NCBI GenBank assembly: GCA_030430075.1
Contig: JAUIGN010000048.1
Location: forward strand, 1 to 64,000
Source of the DNA: a bacterium
GTDB lineage: Bacteria; Planctomycetota; Planctomycetia; Pirellulales; Pirellulaceae
Direction: 5' to 3'
Length of the DNA: 64,000 nt
Within the stretch, counting starts at the first letter, position 1; each line of letters starts with the position of its first letter. Below, piece after piece: positions 24,702 to 33,424 of this stretch. The notes beneath the pieces were generated by a model, which had not been told where the DNA came from, searched no databases, and saw nothing but the letters and a program-made list of their open reading frames with translations. Made by a program: the position numbers and the translations under genes.

Positions 24702-26282
24702 TTACGGGAGTTGCTTTTGACTTGTTCCTGAAGGTGATGCCGTGGTCAGTTCGGGGCGTCGAGTGTGCCAGTCGGTTGCCTGTTGGAACATGTGACCGGC
24801 ACGGAGCAAGCGGTCTTCCGCAAACGGCGGCGCTTGCAGGTGCAGTCCGATGGGCAAGCCGCCGGCCGTCATCCCGCAGGGGATCGACATGCCGGCGATC
24901 CCCGCCAGGTTTGCGCTGACGGTATACAAATCCTGCAAGTACATGGCCAGCGGATCGTCCACCATGTCGCCCAGCCCGAACGCGGCGGTGGGCGCCGTTG
25001 GTCCGACAATCAGGTCGACATCCTGGAATGCGGCATCGTAGTCACCGCGGATCAAGCGACGGACCTTCAACGCTTTCACGTAGTACGCGTCTTTGTAGCC
25101 GGCGCTGAGTGCATACGCGCCTAGCATGATTCTGCGTTTGACTTCGGAGCCGAATGCCTCGGATCGCGATCGGCGATAGAGCCGCATCAGGGGCGTGTCG
25201 AGGTCGTCCAGGCCGGCCTGATCGCCGGCAGCCTGAAGCTGTTTCTTCTCGGCGGCCAGTTCCGCGAGCATCTCCGTCTCATCGGTTCGATAACCGTAGT
25301 GCACGCCGTCGTAACGGGCCAGGTTGCTCGACGCCTCCGATGGGGCGATCACATAGTAGGTGGCGATCGCGTACTGGCTGTGCGGCAGTGAAATCTCGGT
25401 CACCGTCGCCCCGAGAGATTCGAACTCGCGAATCGCTTGCCGCACCGCTTGCTCGACCTCGTCGTCCAAGCCAGGGCCGAAATGCTCGCGCACCAGCCCC
25501 AGCCGCAGGCCGGCAAGCGGCTCGCGGACCGTTCCCACGTAGTCCGGCAGGTCAACGGGGGCCGAGGTTGAGTCGAGCGGGTCGTGGCCGGCAATCGTCT
25601 GCAACAAGAGGGCCGCGTCCTCCGCGGTCCGAGCCAGCGGGCCGACCTGGTCCAAGCTGCTGGCGAAAGCCACCAACCCATAGCGGCTGACCCGGCCGTA
25701 GGTTGGTTTCAATCCGGTTACGCCGCAAAAACCGGCGGGCTGGCGAATTGAGCCGCCCGTGTCCGAGCCGATTGAAAGGGGGGCCATCGAGGCGGCCACG
25801 CAGGCCGCTGAACCACCACTCGATCCACCCGGCGTGCGGCTGGCATCCCAAGGGTTGGTGGTGGGAAAAAAGGCGGAATTCTCCGTCGAGCCGCCCATGG
25901 CGAACTCGTCCAGATTGGTTTTGCCGATCAGCACGGCGTCGGCCGCTTTGAGCCGCGCGATGACGGTCGCATCATAGGGAGAGCGGAAGTTTTCCAGCAT
26001 TCTGGAACCGCACGATGTGGCCCAGCCTGTCGTGCAGAGATTGTCTTTCACGGCGACCGGCAATCCGGCCAGCGGGCCAAGCCGTTCGCCTCGGCCCCGC
26101 CTCGCATCCACGGCGGCGGCCTGCGCGAGCGCCTCGTCCGCAGGCACGCTGAGGAACGAGCGGACCGTGGCATCGTGGCGGGTGATCTGGTCCAGGTAAG
26201 CCTGCGTTACCTCGACCGCGGTGATCTCTGCAGCTGCGAGCTGCTGCAGCAATTGGGTGGCGGACGCGTCAAGAAGAGACAT
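24702..26282 (-). CDS. gatA: Asp-tRNA(Asn)/Glu-tRNA(Gln) amidotransferase subunit A
   Basis: The 526-residue amidase subunit of GatCAB, which hydrolyses glutamine to supply ammonia. It has the amidase-signature Lys in LPVAVKDNLCTTG, the Ser-rich GGSSGGSAACVA motif and the later IGSDTGGSIRQPAGF box, which together give the Ser-cisSer-Lys triad. The start at ATG 26282 (MSLLDASATQLL) fits the family. The gap of 176 bp to gatC is longer than usual for a tight operon but holds no other gene. Confidence 0.97.
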   Translation of the reverse strand: MSLLDASATQLLQQLAAAEITAVEVTQAYLDQITRHDATVRSFLSVPADEALAQAAAVDARRGRGERLGPLAGLPVAVKDNLCTTGWATSCGSRMLENFRSPYDATVIARLKAADAVLIGKTNLDEFAMGGSTENSAFFPTTNPWDASRTPGGSSGGSAACVAASMAPLSIGSDTGGSIRQPAGFCGVTGLKPTYGRVSRYGLVAFASSLDQVGPLARTAEDAALLLQTIAGHDPLDSTSAPVDLPDYVGTVREPLAGLRLGLVREHFGPGLDDEVEQAVRQAIREFESLGATVTEISLPHSQYAIATYYVIAPSEASSNLARYDGVHYGYRTDETEMLAELAAEKKQLQAAGDQAGLDDLDTPLMRLYRRSRSEAFGSEVKRRIMLGAYALSAGYKDAYYVKALKVRRLIRGDYDAAFQDVDLIVGPTAPTAAFGLGDMVDDPLAMYLQDLYTVSANLAGIAGMSIPCGMTAGGLPIGLHLQAPPFAEDRLLRAGHMFQQATDWHTRRPELTTASPSGTSQKQLP

Positions 26283-26458
26283 GTTTCAACGGCCTGGGAT
26301 CGGAACGTGTGAGGTGGTTACCCGGTGACGGCGATGACGCGGCGCCAGTGCGGCGATGCGGGCGTAGCACACCTGCGAGAGCCGCGCCGCGGTCCCGATG
26401 AACTTCAGCCAAGCTCGCTTGTGGCGAACGGCCGCGGGCCGAGCCCGGCAGGCGGCGA

Positions 26459-26749
26459 TCAGTCGCCCAGGACTGCCGGAACGAGGTAACACTCGTCGTC
26501 CCGTTTCGCCGCGTTGGCCAACGCGGCATCGCGAGGCAAGCTGGGCCGCAGGACGTCGTCTGCGAAAACGTTTGCCAGATCGGCCGTATGCGCCATCGGC
26601 TCGACGCTGCTGGTGTCGAGTCCTTCCAATTGCTGGACGTACTGAAGCACCTGATCCAACTGGCGCGTCATCGTCGCCAGCTCCTCGTCGGTCAACTTGA
26701 GACGAGCGAGCGACGCGACTTTTTCGACGTCGGCTTTACTGAGGCTCAT
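26459..26749 (-). CDS. gatC: Asp-tRNA(Asn)/Glu-tRNA(Gln) amidotransferase subunit C
   Basis: The 96-residue small helical subunit of GatCAB. It starts MSLSKADVEKVASLARLKLT with the usual DVEKVA segment and ends with a conserved-looking RDDECYLVPAVL. The start codon overlaps the stop of the upstream rpmB gene by 4 bp, which suggests coupled translation. Confidence 0.95.
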   Translation of the reverse strand: MSLSKADVEKVASLARLKLTDEELATMTRQLDQVLQYVQQLEGLDTSSVEPMAHTADLANVFADDVLRPSLPRDAALANAAKRDDECYLVPAVLGD

Positions 26750-27030
26750 TTGGACGCTTTGGCCTTGCCCTCACCCGGAACGCGGAAGGGCTTGCTGCGG
26801 ACCGCCTTCTTGACCGCCCCGCTGCGAATGCAACTAACGCAGACGCGCATCGTCTTGTTGGTGCCGTCGGCAGTGGTGACGTGAACCCGCTGCAAGTTCG
26901 GCTTGAATTTTCGCCGTGCGATACCCGTGATTTTGGTACCGACGCCACCCAGGTATTTCGCCTTACCACGCAGCTCGACGGAATTCCCCATTTGGGTCCG
27001 CTTGCTACAAACTTCGCACACACGCGCCAT
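26746..27030 (-). CDS. rpmB: 50S ribosomal protein L28
   Basis: The 94-residue large-subunit ribosomal protein L28. It has the N-terminal MARVCEVCSKR and a second pair in CVSCIRSG, so it is the zinc-binding four-Cys form of the protein. The AAGGA ribosome-binding site is upstream of the ATG at 27030. The gene overlaps gatC at its stop. No L33 gene is adjacent. Confidence 0.96.
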   Translation of the reverse strand: MARVCEVCSKRTQMGNSVELRGKAKYLGGVGTKITGIARRKFKPNLQRVHVTTADGTNKTMRVCVSCIRSGAVKKAVRSKPFRVPGEGKAKASK

Positions 27031-27069
27031 GCTTCGATTCCTTCGTACTAAGTAGTTCGTTGCGTTGAT

Positions 27070-27095
27070 CTGTTGAATTGGGCTGTTGAATTGGG
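27070..27095. repeat. 13-bp tandem duplication
   Basis: CTGTTGAATTGGG occurs twice, at 27070-27082 and 27083-27095, in the leader region upstream of rpmB. Confidence 0.9.
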
Positions 27096-27300
27096 CTGAT
27101 CGAGGATTCCGCCACGGCGGTTGCCATTCACTGGAAGACCAATCACTGGGGGCAACCCTGTTCGTCTTGCCAGCCCCGCACAGGTTGCCAGCCCCACATA
27201 GGGCCCAACGTTTCAGCCGGGCGGAACCGTCCCCGGCAAGCTGCCGGCACGGGGGCCGAAATGCTCCGCCGACCTCGTCGTTGTGGCAGCTCGTGATCTG

Positions 27301-27345
27301 TGTCTCGCGATTCTGAGTCTCGCGATTCTGTGTCTCGCGATATTT
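27301..27345. repeat. 15-bp tandem triple repeat
   Basis: Units at 27301-27315, 27316-27330 and 27331-27345 read (T/A)GTCTCGCGATTCTG, the last ending in ATATTT. Located between divergent genes, like the triple repeats at 2865-2906 and 52802-52846. Confidence 0.9.
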
Positions 27346-27691
27346 AAGTGATTACCGCCGCCAAGTTTACCGTAATTCCCAGCGAGCAAACTCGCAGTAT
27401 AGCCGCTTTGTGCTCGCCTGCAACGGCAGCTCGCCGGACTCTGGCGTCGCCAATTGCCTCCTGCCGGGGGCCAATCAGCCGGCACAGAATGCGGCCAGTC
27501 GAACCATGCCGCGGCCCACCCCGGATCCACCTCAACGAACGTCGTGCGGGAAACGTGGTCGCAAAACCTTACGTGCCTCGCTAGAATCCATCCATCGACG
27601 GTCACCCTTCCTCCTGCCGATCTCCCGGCCGTATGCGGCTTCCGCCACGGCTCGGCGAATCGGTCACTCCTCGTGTAAGATTGGCGAACCA

Positions 27692-29029
27692 ATGCAAGTT
27701 GCGCTCCTTGTGGCCCTCACCACGCTCCCCGCGGCTCCCCTGGAAAGTGGTACGGAGCTCGAGTTTCAGGGGCGATTCGTCGCCGAAAAGGGCGATCCCG
27801 CCGTGACACAGAAGGATTTCAGATTGTCCTGTCTGGTGGTGCGCGGGAGCCAACCGGGGGCCACCATCTATTGGACGCTTGGTGAACAAGGTCGCGGCCA
27901 ATGGTCCTGGCTCGACCGCTTCGGCAAGCTGGATGTCAATCCAAAGTGGCGGGCCGATTCGTCATTGCTCCCCGCCTTGCTGTACCAGCGACCGGCCGGG
28001 ACCAGCATCGTGCCGGTGATGCTGCCGTTTTTCGCGGCGGACGAGCCGTTGCGGTCGGATGCCTCCTGGGTTCAGGATCGGCTCGACTATCGGGTCACTG
28101 GGGATGCGCGCGTGGCCGGCCGCACCGGCTGGCACGTCGACGTCCGGAATGCTTACGGCCACCAGCGGACATTAGTCATTGACAAGGAGAGTCCGCTTCT
28201 GCTGGCGGCGACATCGACGGTCTTTATTGGTCAGGGAGAAGAGCACGAATTGTCGCTGCAATTGGTCCGGCGAGGCCAACTGTCGGCCGAGAAATCGGCG
28301 GCCGTGCAGCGCGGCTTTGAGGCGCTGCTGACCTTGCGGGGCCAACTTGAGCATGAGCCGCGAACGCGCGAATTCCAGTGGACGGCCGAGCGGCTGGCGA
28401 CGCTCCGCGGCAAGCTGCCCAAGGCGGCCGAGCAGGCCGTGGGCGAGCCGCTGCTGACCATTGCGCAGGCCGCGCGCGAGGATGCCCGCCGCCAGGCCAA
28501 TCGTTCCGGTGCGCTCAAAGCCGTTCGTAAACAGGTGGTGGGGCAGCTCGCCCCGAAACCGCCGCTGACCGAACTGGACGGGGCGAAGTTCGATTGGAAG
28601 CAGGTTGCTGGTCGAGTGACGGTACTTCATTTTTGGACCTACCGCGACAGCCCGCTGGAAGAGCCGTACGGGCAAGTCGCCTACGTCGATTTTCTTCGTC
28701 GCCAGCGGGAGAAGGACAAGGTCACGGTCCTCGGTGTGGCCGTCAACGAGCTGCTCGAAGATCCCGCCTCATTCCGACGCGGGGCCCAAAGCGCCAAGAA
28801 GCTGCGGACGTTCATGAACTTGAGCTACCCGGTGCTCCTCGATTCCGGGGCCGCCATTCAAGCATTCGGAGATCCCCGCATCACCGGAGCCAAGCTGCCC
28901 CTGGTTGTGGTCATTGATCCGCAGGGAAAAGTGGTCCACTACCACGTGGGGCTCTACAAGTTCGATCGAGATCGCGGTCTGGCGGAACTGGACGACGTTG
29001 TCACGCAGGCTTTGAAAACGGCGCCGTGA
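27692..29029 (+). CDS. Thioredoxin-fold protein lacking the redox cysteines
   Basis: A 445-residue protein starting at the ATG at 27692 (MQVALLVALTTLPA), probably with a short signal or anchor. The C-terminal third (about 305-440) has the TlpA/AhpC-TSA fold: KFDWKQVAGRVTVLHFWTYR, then YVDFLRRQREKDKVTVLGVA and LPLVVVIDPQGKVVHYHVG. Where TlpA-type proteins have WCxxC, this one has WTYRDSPLEEP, so the disulfide site is missing. The N-terminal two thirds form a separate domain I do not recognise. A role as a non-redox scaffold or binding protein is inferred. Confidence 0.85.
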   Translation: MQVALLVALTTLPAAPLESGTELEFQGRFVAEKGDPAVTQKDFRLSCLVVRGSQPGATIYWTLGEQGRGQWSWLDRFGKLDVNPKWRADSSLLPALLYQRPAGTSIVPVMLPFFAADEPLRSDASWVQDRLDYRVTGDARVAGRTGWHVDVRNAYGHQRTLVIDKESPLLLAATSTVFIGQGEEHELSLQLVRRGQLSAEKSAAVQRGFEALLTLRGQLEHEPRTREFQWTAERLATLRGKLPKAAEQAVGEPLLTIAQAAREDARRQANRSGALKAVRKQVVGQLAPKPPLTELDGAKFDWKQVAGRVTVLHFWTYRDSPLEEPYGQVAYVDFLRRQREKDKVTVLGVAVNELLEDPASFRRGAQSAKKLRTFMNLSYPVLLDSGAAIQAFGDPRITGAKLPLVVVIDPQGKVVHYHVGLYKFDRDRGLAELDDVVTQALKTAP

Positions 29030-29804
29030 TCGCCAGGACTTCATCAAGCACCCGACCATTGGTGCCGATGCCCTCACCGTGGTGGATGGTCGGTTCGCCC
29101 CGCCAGTCCGTAAACGTCCCGCCCGCTTCTTCCAGAACGACGCTGAGCGGCCCTGCGTCCCAGACGTTCATCAGCGGATCGACCATCGCCTCGGCCCGGC
29201 CGGTGGCGACCAGCAGATATCCGTAACCATCCCCCCAGGTCCGCGTGATCGAGGCGGCAGACTGTAGCCGGGAAAATGCCTCGGCGGCCTGCTTCTGAGC
29301 GAAGGAATCGACTTGCGAGGTGAGAAAGGTTCCTTCCGCGAGCCGTGCACGGTTCGAGACCCGCGCCGGCCGGGGTTCGGTGGCCCCCTGGGTCCACCAG
29401 GCCCCCTGCCCTCTGGATGCGAAAACACATTCGTCCAGGCCGGGAATCAGGATCACCCCGGCGACACTCCGGTCACCATGGAGGACGCCGACCAGGACGC
29501 TATAGAGCGGGACGCCTGTAATGAATGACTTGGTCCCATCGATCGGATCCAGAATCCAACGATAGCCGGATTCTCCTGGCTGCTCTCCAAACTCTTCGCC
29601 CACGATCCCGTCGGCCGGGAAGGCCTTACGGATCGCCTCGCGCATCAGCGTTTCCGCTTGCAAGTCCGCTTGGGTGACCGGCGAATCGTCCTCCTTGCGC
29701 TGCACCTCGTAGCGATCGCTTTGAAAGAACTCCAGCGTCCGCGTACCGGCCTGCCGGGCGATCGAGACGGCGCAATCCAGACGCCGACGGATTTCCTGAT
29801 CCAT
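29001..29804 (-). CDS. hisN: Inositol-monophosphatase-family phosphatase, histidinol-phosphatase type
   Basis: A 267-residue enzyme of the IMPase superfamily. The metal-site sequences are intact: EEFGEQPG (the Glu), the DPIDGTKSF motif with two metal-binding Asps, and a late WDAGPLSVVLEEAGG containing the third Asp. The GDGYGYLLVATG segment is typical of histidinol-phosphatase (HisN) members, which give the last-but-one step of histidine synthesis. I start at ATG 29804; a GTG at 29834 is possible. Its 3' end overlaps the thioredoxin-like gene by 29 bp on the opposite strand. Confidence 0.82.
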   Translation of the reverse strand: MDQEIRRRLDCAVSIARQAGTRTLEFFQSDRYEVQRKEDDSPVTQADLQAETLMREAIRKAFPADGIVGEEFGEQPGESGYRWILDPIDGTKSFITGVPLYSVLVGVLHGDRSVAGVILIPGLDECVFASRGQGAWWTQGATEPRPARVSNRARLAEGTFLTSQVDSFAQKQAAEAFSRLQSAASITRTWGDGYGYLLVATGRAEAMVDPLMNVWDAGPLSVVLEEAGGTFTDWRGEPTIHHGEGIGTNGRVLDEVLAITAPFSKPA

Positions 29805-29835
29805 GGGATCCCTAGGTTGTCCCGGTGCGTTCACG

Positions 29836-30240
29836 TTACGTCGCGGGCGGTTGCAGCAGTTGAGAGAACTTGATCGCTTCGAGTTGGCCGCGTGAGGTTT
29901 CCGTAATTTCTACCAACGCCGAGCGCAAGTTGGTTTGCGTCGAATCATCCAAGCCCTCCGCGGTCGCAGCGTCGGCATTCATCGGGCCCTCGATCGCCTC
30001 GATGACTTCCAGCAGTGAAATCTCCTCCGGCGGACGCGTCAGCGTGTAGCCGCCGTCAACACCCCGCGTTGAGCGAAGAATGCCGTGAGTCACCAGGTTT
30101 CGGAGGATTTGCAGGAGGAAGCGTTCCGGCATGTGCCCCTCGGACGCCAGCCGGCTGCACGGTATCGGTGCATCGGAACTCGTTCTGGCCAACTGCAGCG
30201 TGGCCCGCACCGCGTACCCTACTGTGCGCGAAAGCTTCAT
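29836..30240 (-). CDS. Rrf2-family regulator without the iron-sulfur cysteines
   Basis: A 134-residue winged-helix regulator of the Rrf2 family: MKLSRTVGYAVRATLQLA at the N-terminus and GILRSTRGVDGGYTLTRPPEEISLLEVIEAIEG at the wing. IscR and NsrR bind an Fe-S cluster through three cysteines near residues 90-105, but this protein has no Cys in that region, so it is unlikely to sense through a cluster in that way. The target is unknown. The next gene on the same strand, hisN-like, starts 31 bp downstream. Confidence 0.88.
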   Translation of the reverse strand: MKLSRTVGYAVRATLQLARTSSDAPIPCSRLASEGHMPERFLLQILRNLVTHGILRSTRGVDGGYTLTRPPEEISLLEVIEAIEGPMNADAATAEGLDDSTQTNLRSALVEITETSRGQLEAIKFSQLLQPPAT

Positions 30241-30673
30241 TCATCACCCCGGTTGCTTGGAATCGACGTCGCACCAATCTAGCAAAATCGACTGGATTGT
30301 CAACGAAATGGATGCAACTCGGCCTAGCGCGGATTATTCATTAGCCGTTGGGCGTTAGCCCCGGTTCCTTTGAAAACAGAGCAAACCGGACGCTAACGCG
30401 TTCCGGCTGATATGCGAGGCGTTTTGGGTAAGTTCACCACAAAAGATTGTGGCAAAGTAACTTGCACTGAATCGTCGCAGGTTCACGAATAATCCGGGCT
30501 AGCCGGGTTCCGGGGCGAGTTTCCGTTCTCGACAGGGCCGCAGACCGGCCGGTTGCCGCCATGAACTGCCACAGCGAGCTTGCCCCGTGGCGGGCCACAA
30601 AGAACGGAAGGTGCGGCAGGAAACAAGCGGGACCTGCCGTCCAACATCAAATCGCCGGACGCTGCCACATTAC
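30241..30673. other. Intergenic region, 433 bp, with a dispersed element and a small hairpin
   Basis: It lies between lspA and the Rrf2 gene. The dispersed repeat is at 30333-30408 in reverse orientation, and a 6-bp hairpin CCACAA-AAGA-TTGTGG is at 30437-30452. No gene is supported. Confidence 0.5.
30333..30408 (-). repeat. Dispersed intergenic element, copy 3
   Basis: Reverse orientation relative to 18945-19027. It starts ATTATTCATTAGCCGTTG and ends with ACGCTAACGCGTTCCGG. Between them are GGGCGTTAGCCCCGGTTCC and AGAGCAAACC. It is the best-conserved of the three copies by eye. Confidence 0.85.
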
Positions 30674-31288
30674 TCAGGTGGACGTGGCGGTCGGCCGCTT
30701 CTCTGCCGCGGTCGACTCGTTCTCGCCGCGCGGTGACTTGGCCGAAGAGTCCATGAATGCCTGCCACATCAGCATTGCGGCGCCGCAGACGAGCATCGAG
30801 TCTGCGATATTGAAGTTGGGCCAGGTGTACGAGCCGTAGCGGAACAGGATCCAGTCCCGAACGCCGCTCTCCCACTCCACCGGCATCCCGGTTTGGTACC
30901 AGAGCCCTAACCGATCGTAGAGATTTCCGAAAATACCGGCCATCACGCAAGAAAGGGCGATGGTCAGCCAGCGATCCCTGGCGGCACCGAAGCAAAACAG
31001 CCAGACCACAATGCCGATGGCAGCGACGACCGAGAGGGCAGCGAAGTAGCGGCCCCCACCGGCTCCCAATCCGAACAACGCCCCGATGTTAACTGCGGTT
31101 TCGATCCCCACGTAAGGCTCGATCAGCCACCACTCGTTGTGTGCCGGCCCCAGTGGAGGCGGCGGGCCGCGCCACGCAAAAACCGCCTGCTTTGTGCCTA
31201 GATCCGCCAGGCAGCCGAGGACCGCGATGGCGAAGAACAGCACGTAGCGGCTGGCGGGCGGACGGACGTGAGGGTCAGCGGCTTTCAA
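30674..31288 (-). CDS. lspA: Lipoprotein signal peptidase (SPase II)
   Basis: A 204-residue membrane peptidase with four transmembrane segments. It cleaves prolipoprotein signal peptides just before the lipid-modified Cys. The two catalytic aspartates are in GNLYDRLGLWY and NFNIADSMLV. The first transmembrane segment begins near residue 15 (YVLFFAIAVLGCLADLGTKQ). The start codon is a TTG at 31288, 14 bp inside the end of the preceding DksA-like gene, so the pair overlap. The C-terminal tail is charged. Confidence 0.95.
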   Translation of the reverse strand: MKAADPHVRPPASRYVLFFAIAVLGCLADLGTKQAVFAWRGPPPPLGPAHNEWWLIEPYVGIETAVNIGALFGLGAGGGRYFAALSVVAAIGIVVWLFCFGAARDRWLTIALSCVMAGIFGNLYDRLGLWYQTGMPVEWESGVRDWILFRYGSYTWPNFNIADSMLVCGAAMLMWQAFMDSSAKSPRGENESTAAEKRPTATST

Positions 31289-31646
31289 GCTTGCTGGCGC
31301 ACTTAATGCAGTAAGGCGTGTAGGGAATTGCTTTCAGCCGCGTCTTCGTCACGCGACCATCGCATTCGACGCACGAACCATAAACACCATCTTCGATCCG
31401 TTCAAGAGCACCCTCGATCATCTCCAGGGTCTCTTCTTCGGTCTGCATCAGACTGAGCGTGAATTCCTGTTCGTAGTTGTCGGTGCCCACATCGGCCATG
31501 TGAATCGGCATGCTGGAAAGATCGCCGCTCGACTCCGTTCGTGTCTTGCTGAGGGCGGCTTCGGCCATCGCGTTGACATCGCCCCGCAATCGTGCCCGCA
31601 TCAGGATCAAGCGTTCTTTGTAGACTTTCGTTTCTGCTTTCTTCAT
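31275..31646 (-). CDS. DksA/TraR-family zinc-finger regulator
   Basis: A 123-residue protein: a long coiled-coil-like helix (about 1-75, MKKAETKVYKERLILMRA) and a C-terminal four-Cys zinc finger (CVECDG then CIKCASKL). DksA-type proteins bind RNA polymerase through the secondary channel and adjust transcription with ppGpp. I start at the ATG at 31646 because the longer frame has no similarity. It precedes lspA in a translationally overlapping pair, so it may be co-expressed with it. Confidence 0.9.
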   Translation of the reverse strand: MKKAETKVYKERLILMRARLRGDVNAMAEAALSKTRTESSGDLSSMPIHMADVGTDNYEQEFTLSLMQTEEETLEMIEGALERIEDGVYGSCVECDGRVTKTRLKAIPYTPYCIKCASKLESR

Positions 31647-31979
31647 GTCCTCATTCTCCAACCGAAACACAGTCAACTGTCGGGGTCCCTCCCACCTCAA
31701 GACAAAACAGGTCGTGCAAGTAACTCATTCTAGGTACGAACCCAGCCAGTTGTCAAAGGTCGGTCGATCCATTGAGTGGGGGGTGAATTGGGTTGTAAGG
31801 CTACGTTTGATAGTGACTTATGGCGAACTTTTCAGTTTTAGACTTCCTCCGGGACGATTACCCGTGCAGCTCGCAGGCGGGGCGATCACCTTGAAGCAAG
31901 TAGTAGGCTAATTTAGACTTAGGCGGGTTGGCCGGCCGATGGTTGGCCGCGCGGCGATACTCCCCTTCAGCAGCAGTCC

Positions 31980-33386
31980 ATGAGCGTGCCACTTTCCGAC
32001 GTCGCCTACCAGCAGTGTATATCCCCCGATTGTGGTGAGCAGTACGGGGTCGCCGACGTTCGTATCAATTGCGGGCAGTGCGGCGGCCTGCTCGATGTTC
32101 GCTATGACTGGGGCCGGGCCCGGCCGCCTGAAAAGCTTGGCGACTTCCAAAAGCTCTGGTCGGAGCGGCACGAGCCAGCCCGCTTCAGCGGGGTCTGGCG
32201 GTTTCACGACCTGCTGCCGTTTGCACCCCTCGAGCAAGTGGTGACCGTCGGCGAGGGGCAAACCATCTTGCAGCAAGCGGATGCCGTGGCATCCTACGTT
32301 GGCGTCCGTTCGGGGGGCCTTTTCTTACAATATGAAGGGATGAATCCTTCGGGCAGTTTCAAAGATAACGGCATGACGGCCGCCTTCACGCACGCCCGAA
32401 TGATTGGTGCCAAGCGGGCCGCTTGCGCTTCAACCGGAAACACCAGCGCCTCGTTGGCGATGTACTGTGCGGTCACCCGCCATATGAAAGCGGTTATCTT
32501 CATCGGTTCCGGGAAGATCTCGTACGGCAAGTTGTCTCAGGCGTTGGATTACGGCGCGCTGACGGTTCAGATTGCCGGCGACTTTGACGACGCCATGGTC
32601 CGCGTCAGGGAAGTCGCTCGGGATCTGGGGATCTACCTGGTCAACAGTGTCAATCCGTTCCGGCTGGAGGGGCAGAAGACGATCATGTTGCGGGTCCTCG
32701 AGGCGCTCCGTTGGGAAGTGCCCGACTGGATTGTCGTGCCCGGCGGGAACCTGGGTAACTCGAGCGCCTTCGGGAAGGCCTTTGCCGAATTGTTGGAACT
32801 GGGTCTGATCGATCGCGCCCCGAGGCTGGCGGTCATCAACGCGACGGGCGCCAACACGTTGTACGAGCTATACGAGAATCGGTCACTGCGTTGGAACGGT
32901 GGCCGCATCGACCAGCAGGTGAGTGACGCCTATCTTGCGGAACTTGATGCGGCGCAGCGTAAGGCGTCGACTTTGGCCAGCGCCATCGAAATCAACCGAC
33001 CTGTGAATCTGACCAAGTGCCTCCGAGCGTTGGATACGTGCGACGGGGTGGTCCGCGAAGTCACTGACCAGGAAATCATTGACGCCAAGGCGCAAGTTGG
33101 GGCAGGCGGGATCGGCTGTGAACCGGCCAGCGGCGCCAGCGTGGCCGGTGCTCGGAAGCTGGTCCAAGAGGGCGTGATTGACCCGGACGCGCGGGTTGTC
33201 TGCATCTTGACCGGACACCAGCTAAAAGACCCGGACGCCACTGTTGCCTACCACACAACGGATCAAGACCGCTTTGACCGGGTGCTTGGTACGCGCGGCG
33301 TCAAGCGTGCATCGTTCGCCAATCGGGCTGTTGCGGTGCCCAACGATCTGCCGGAAATCATTAAGGCGATTCAGCTTTACAGTTAA
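31980..33386 (+). CDS. thrC: Threonine synthase
   Basis: A PLP enzyme (468 residues) that converts O-phosphohomoserine to threonine. An N-terminal four-Cys ribbon (CISPDC and CGQC) is followed by the PLP-lysine motif GSFKDNGMTAA, the phosphate-binding TGNTSASLAMY segment, PGGNLGNSSAFGKAF and INATGANTLYELY. The start is the ATG at 31980. Next on the same strand is dapB, 38 bp downstream. Confidence 0.96.
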   Translation: MSVPLSDVAYQQCISPDCGEQYGVADVRINCGQCGGLLDVRYDWGRARPPEKLGDFQKLWSERHEPARFSGVWRFHDLLPFAPLEQVVTVGEGQTILQQADAVASYVGVRSGGLFLQYEGMNPSGSFKDNGMTAAFTHARMIGAKRAACASTGNTSASLAMYCAVTRHMKAVIFIGSGKISYGKLSQALDYGALTVQIAGDFDDAMVRVREVARDLGIYLVNSVNPFRLEGQKTIMLRVLEALRWEVPDWIVVPGGNLGNSSAFGKAFAELLELGLIDRAPRLAVINATGANTLYELYENRSLRWNGGRIDQQVSDAYLAELDAAQRKASTLASAIEINRPVNLTKCLRALDTCDGVVREVTDQEIIDAKAQVGAGGIGCEPASGASVAGARKLVQEGVIDPDARVVCILTGHQLKDPDATVAYHTTDQDRFDRVLGTRGVKRASFANRAVAVPNDLPEIIKAIQLYS

Positions 33387-33424
33387 CCCCACGATAGACC
33401 GAATTCAGGGCGGACAGACGATTC

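Larger units (their letters stand above)
27031..27691. other. Intergenic region, 661 bp, divergent, with two short tandem repeats
   Basis: It separates rpmB (minus) from the thioredoxin-like gene (plus) and should hold promoters for both. It carries a 13-bp direct duplication at 27070-27095 (CTGTTGAATTGGG twice) and a 15-bp triple repeat at 27301-27345. The many overlapping frames here lack protein-like composition, and I see no RNA gene. Confidence 0.5.
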
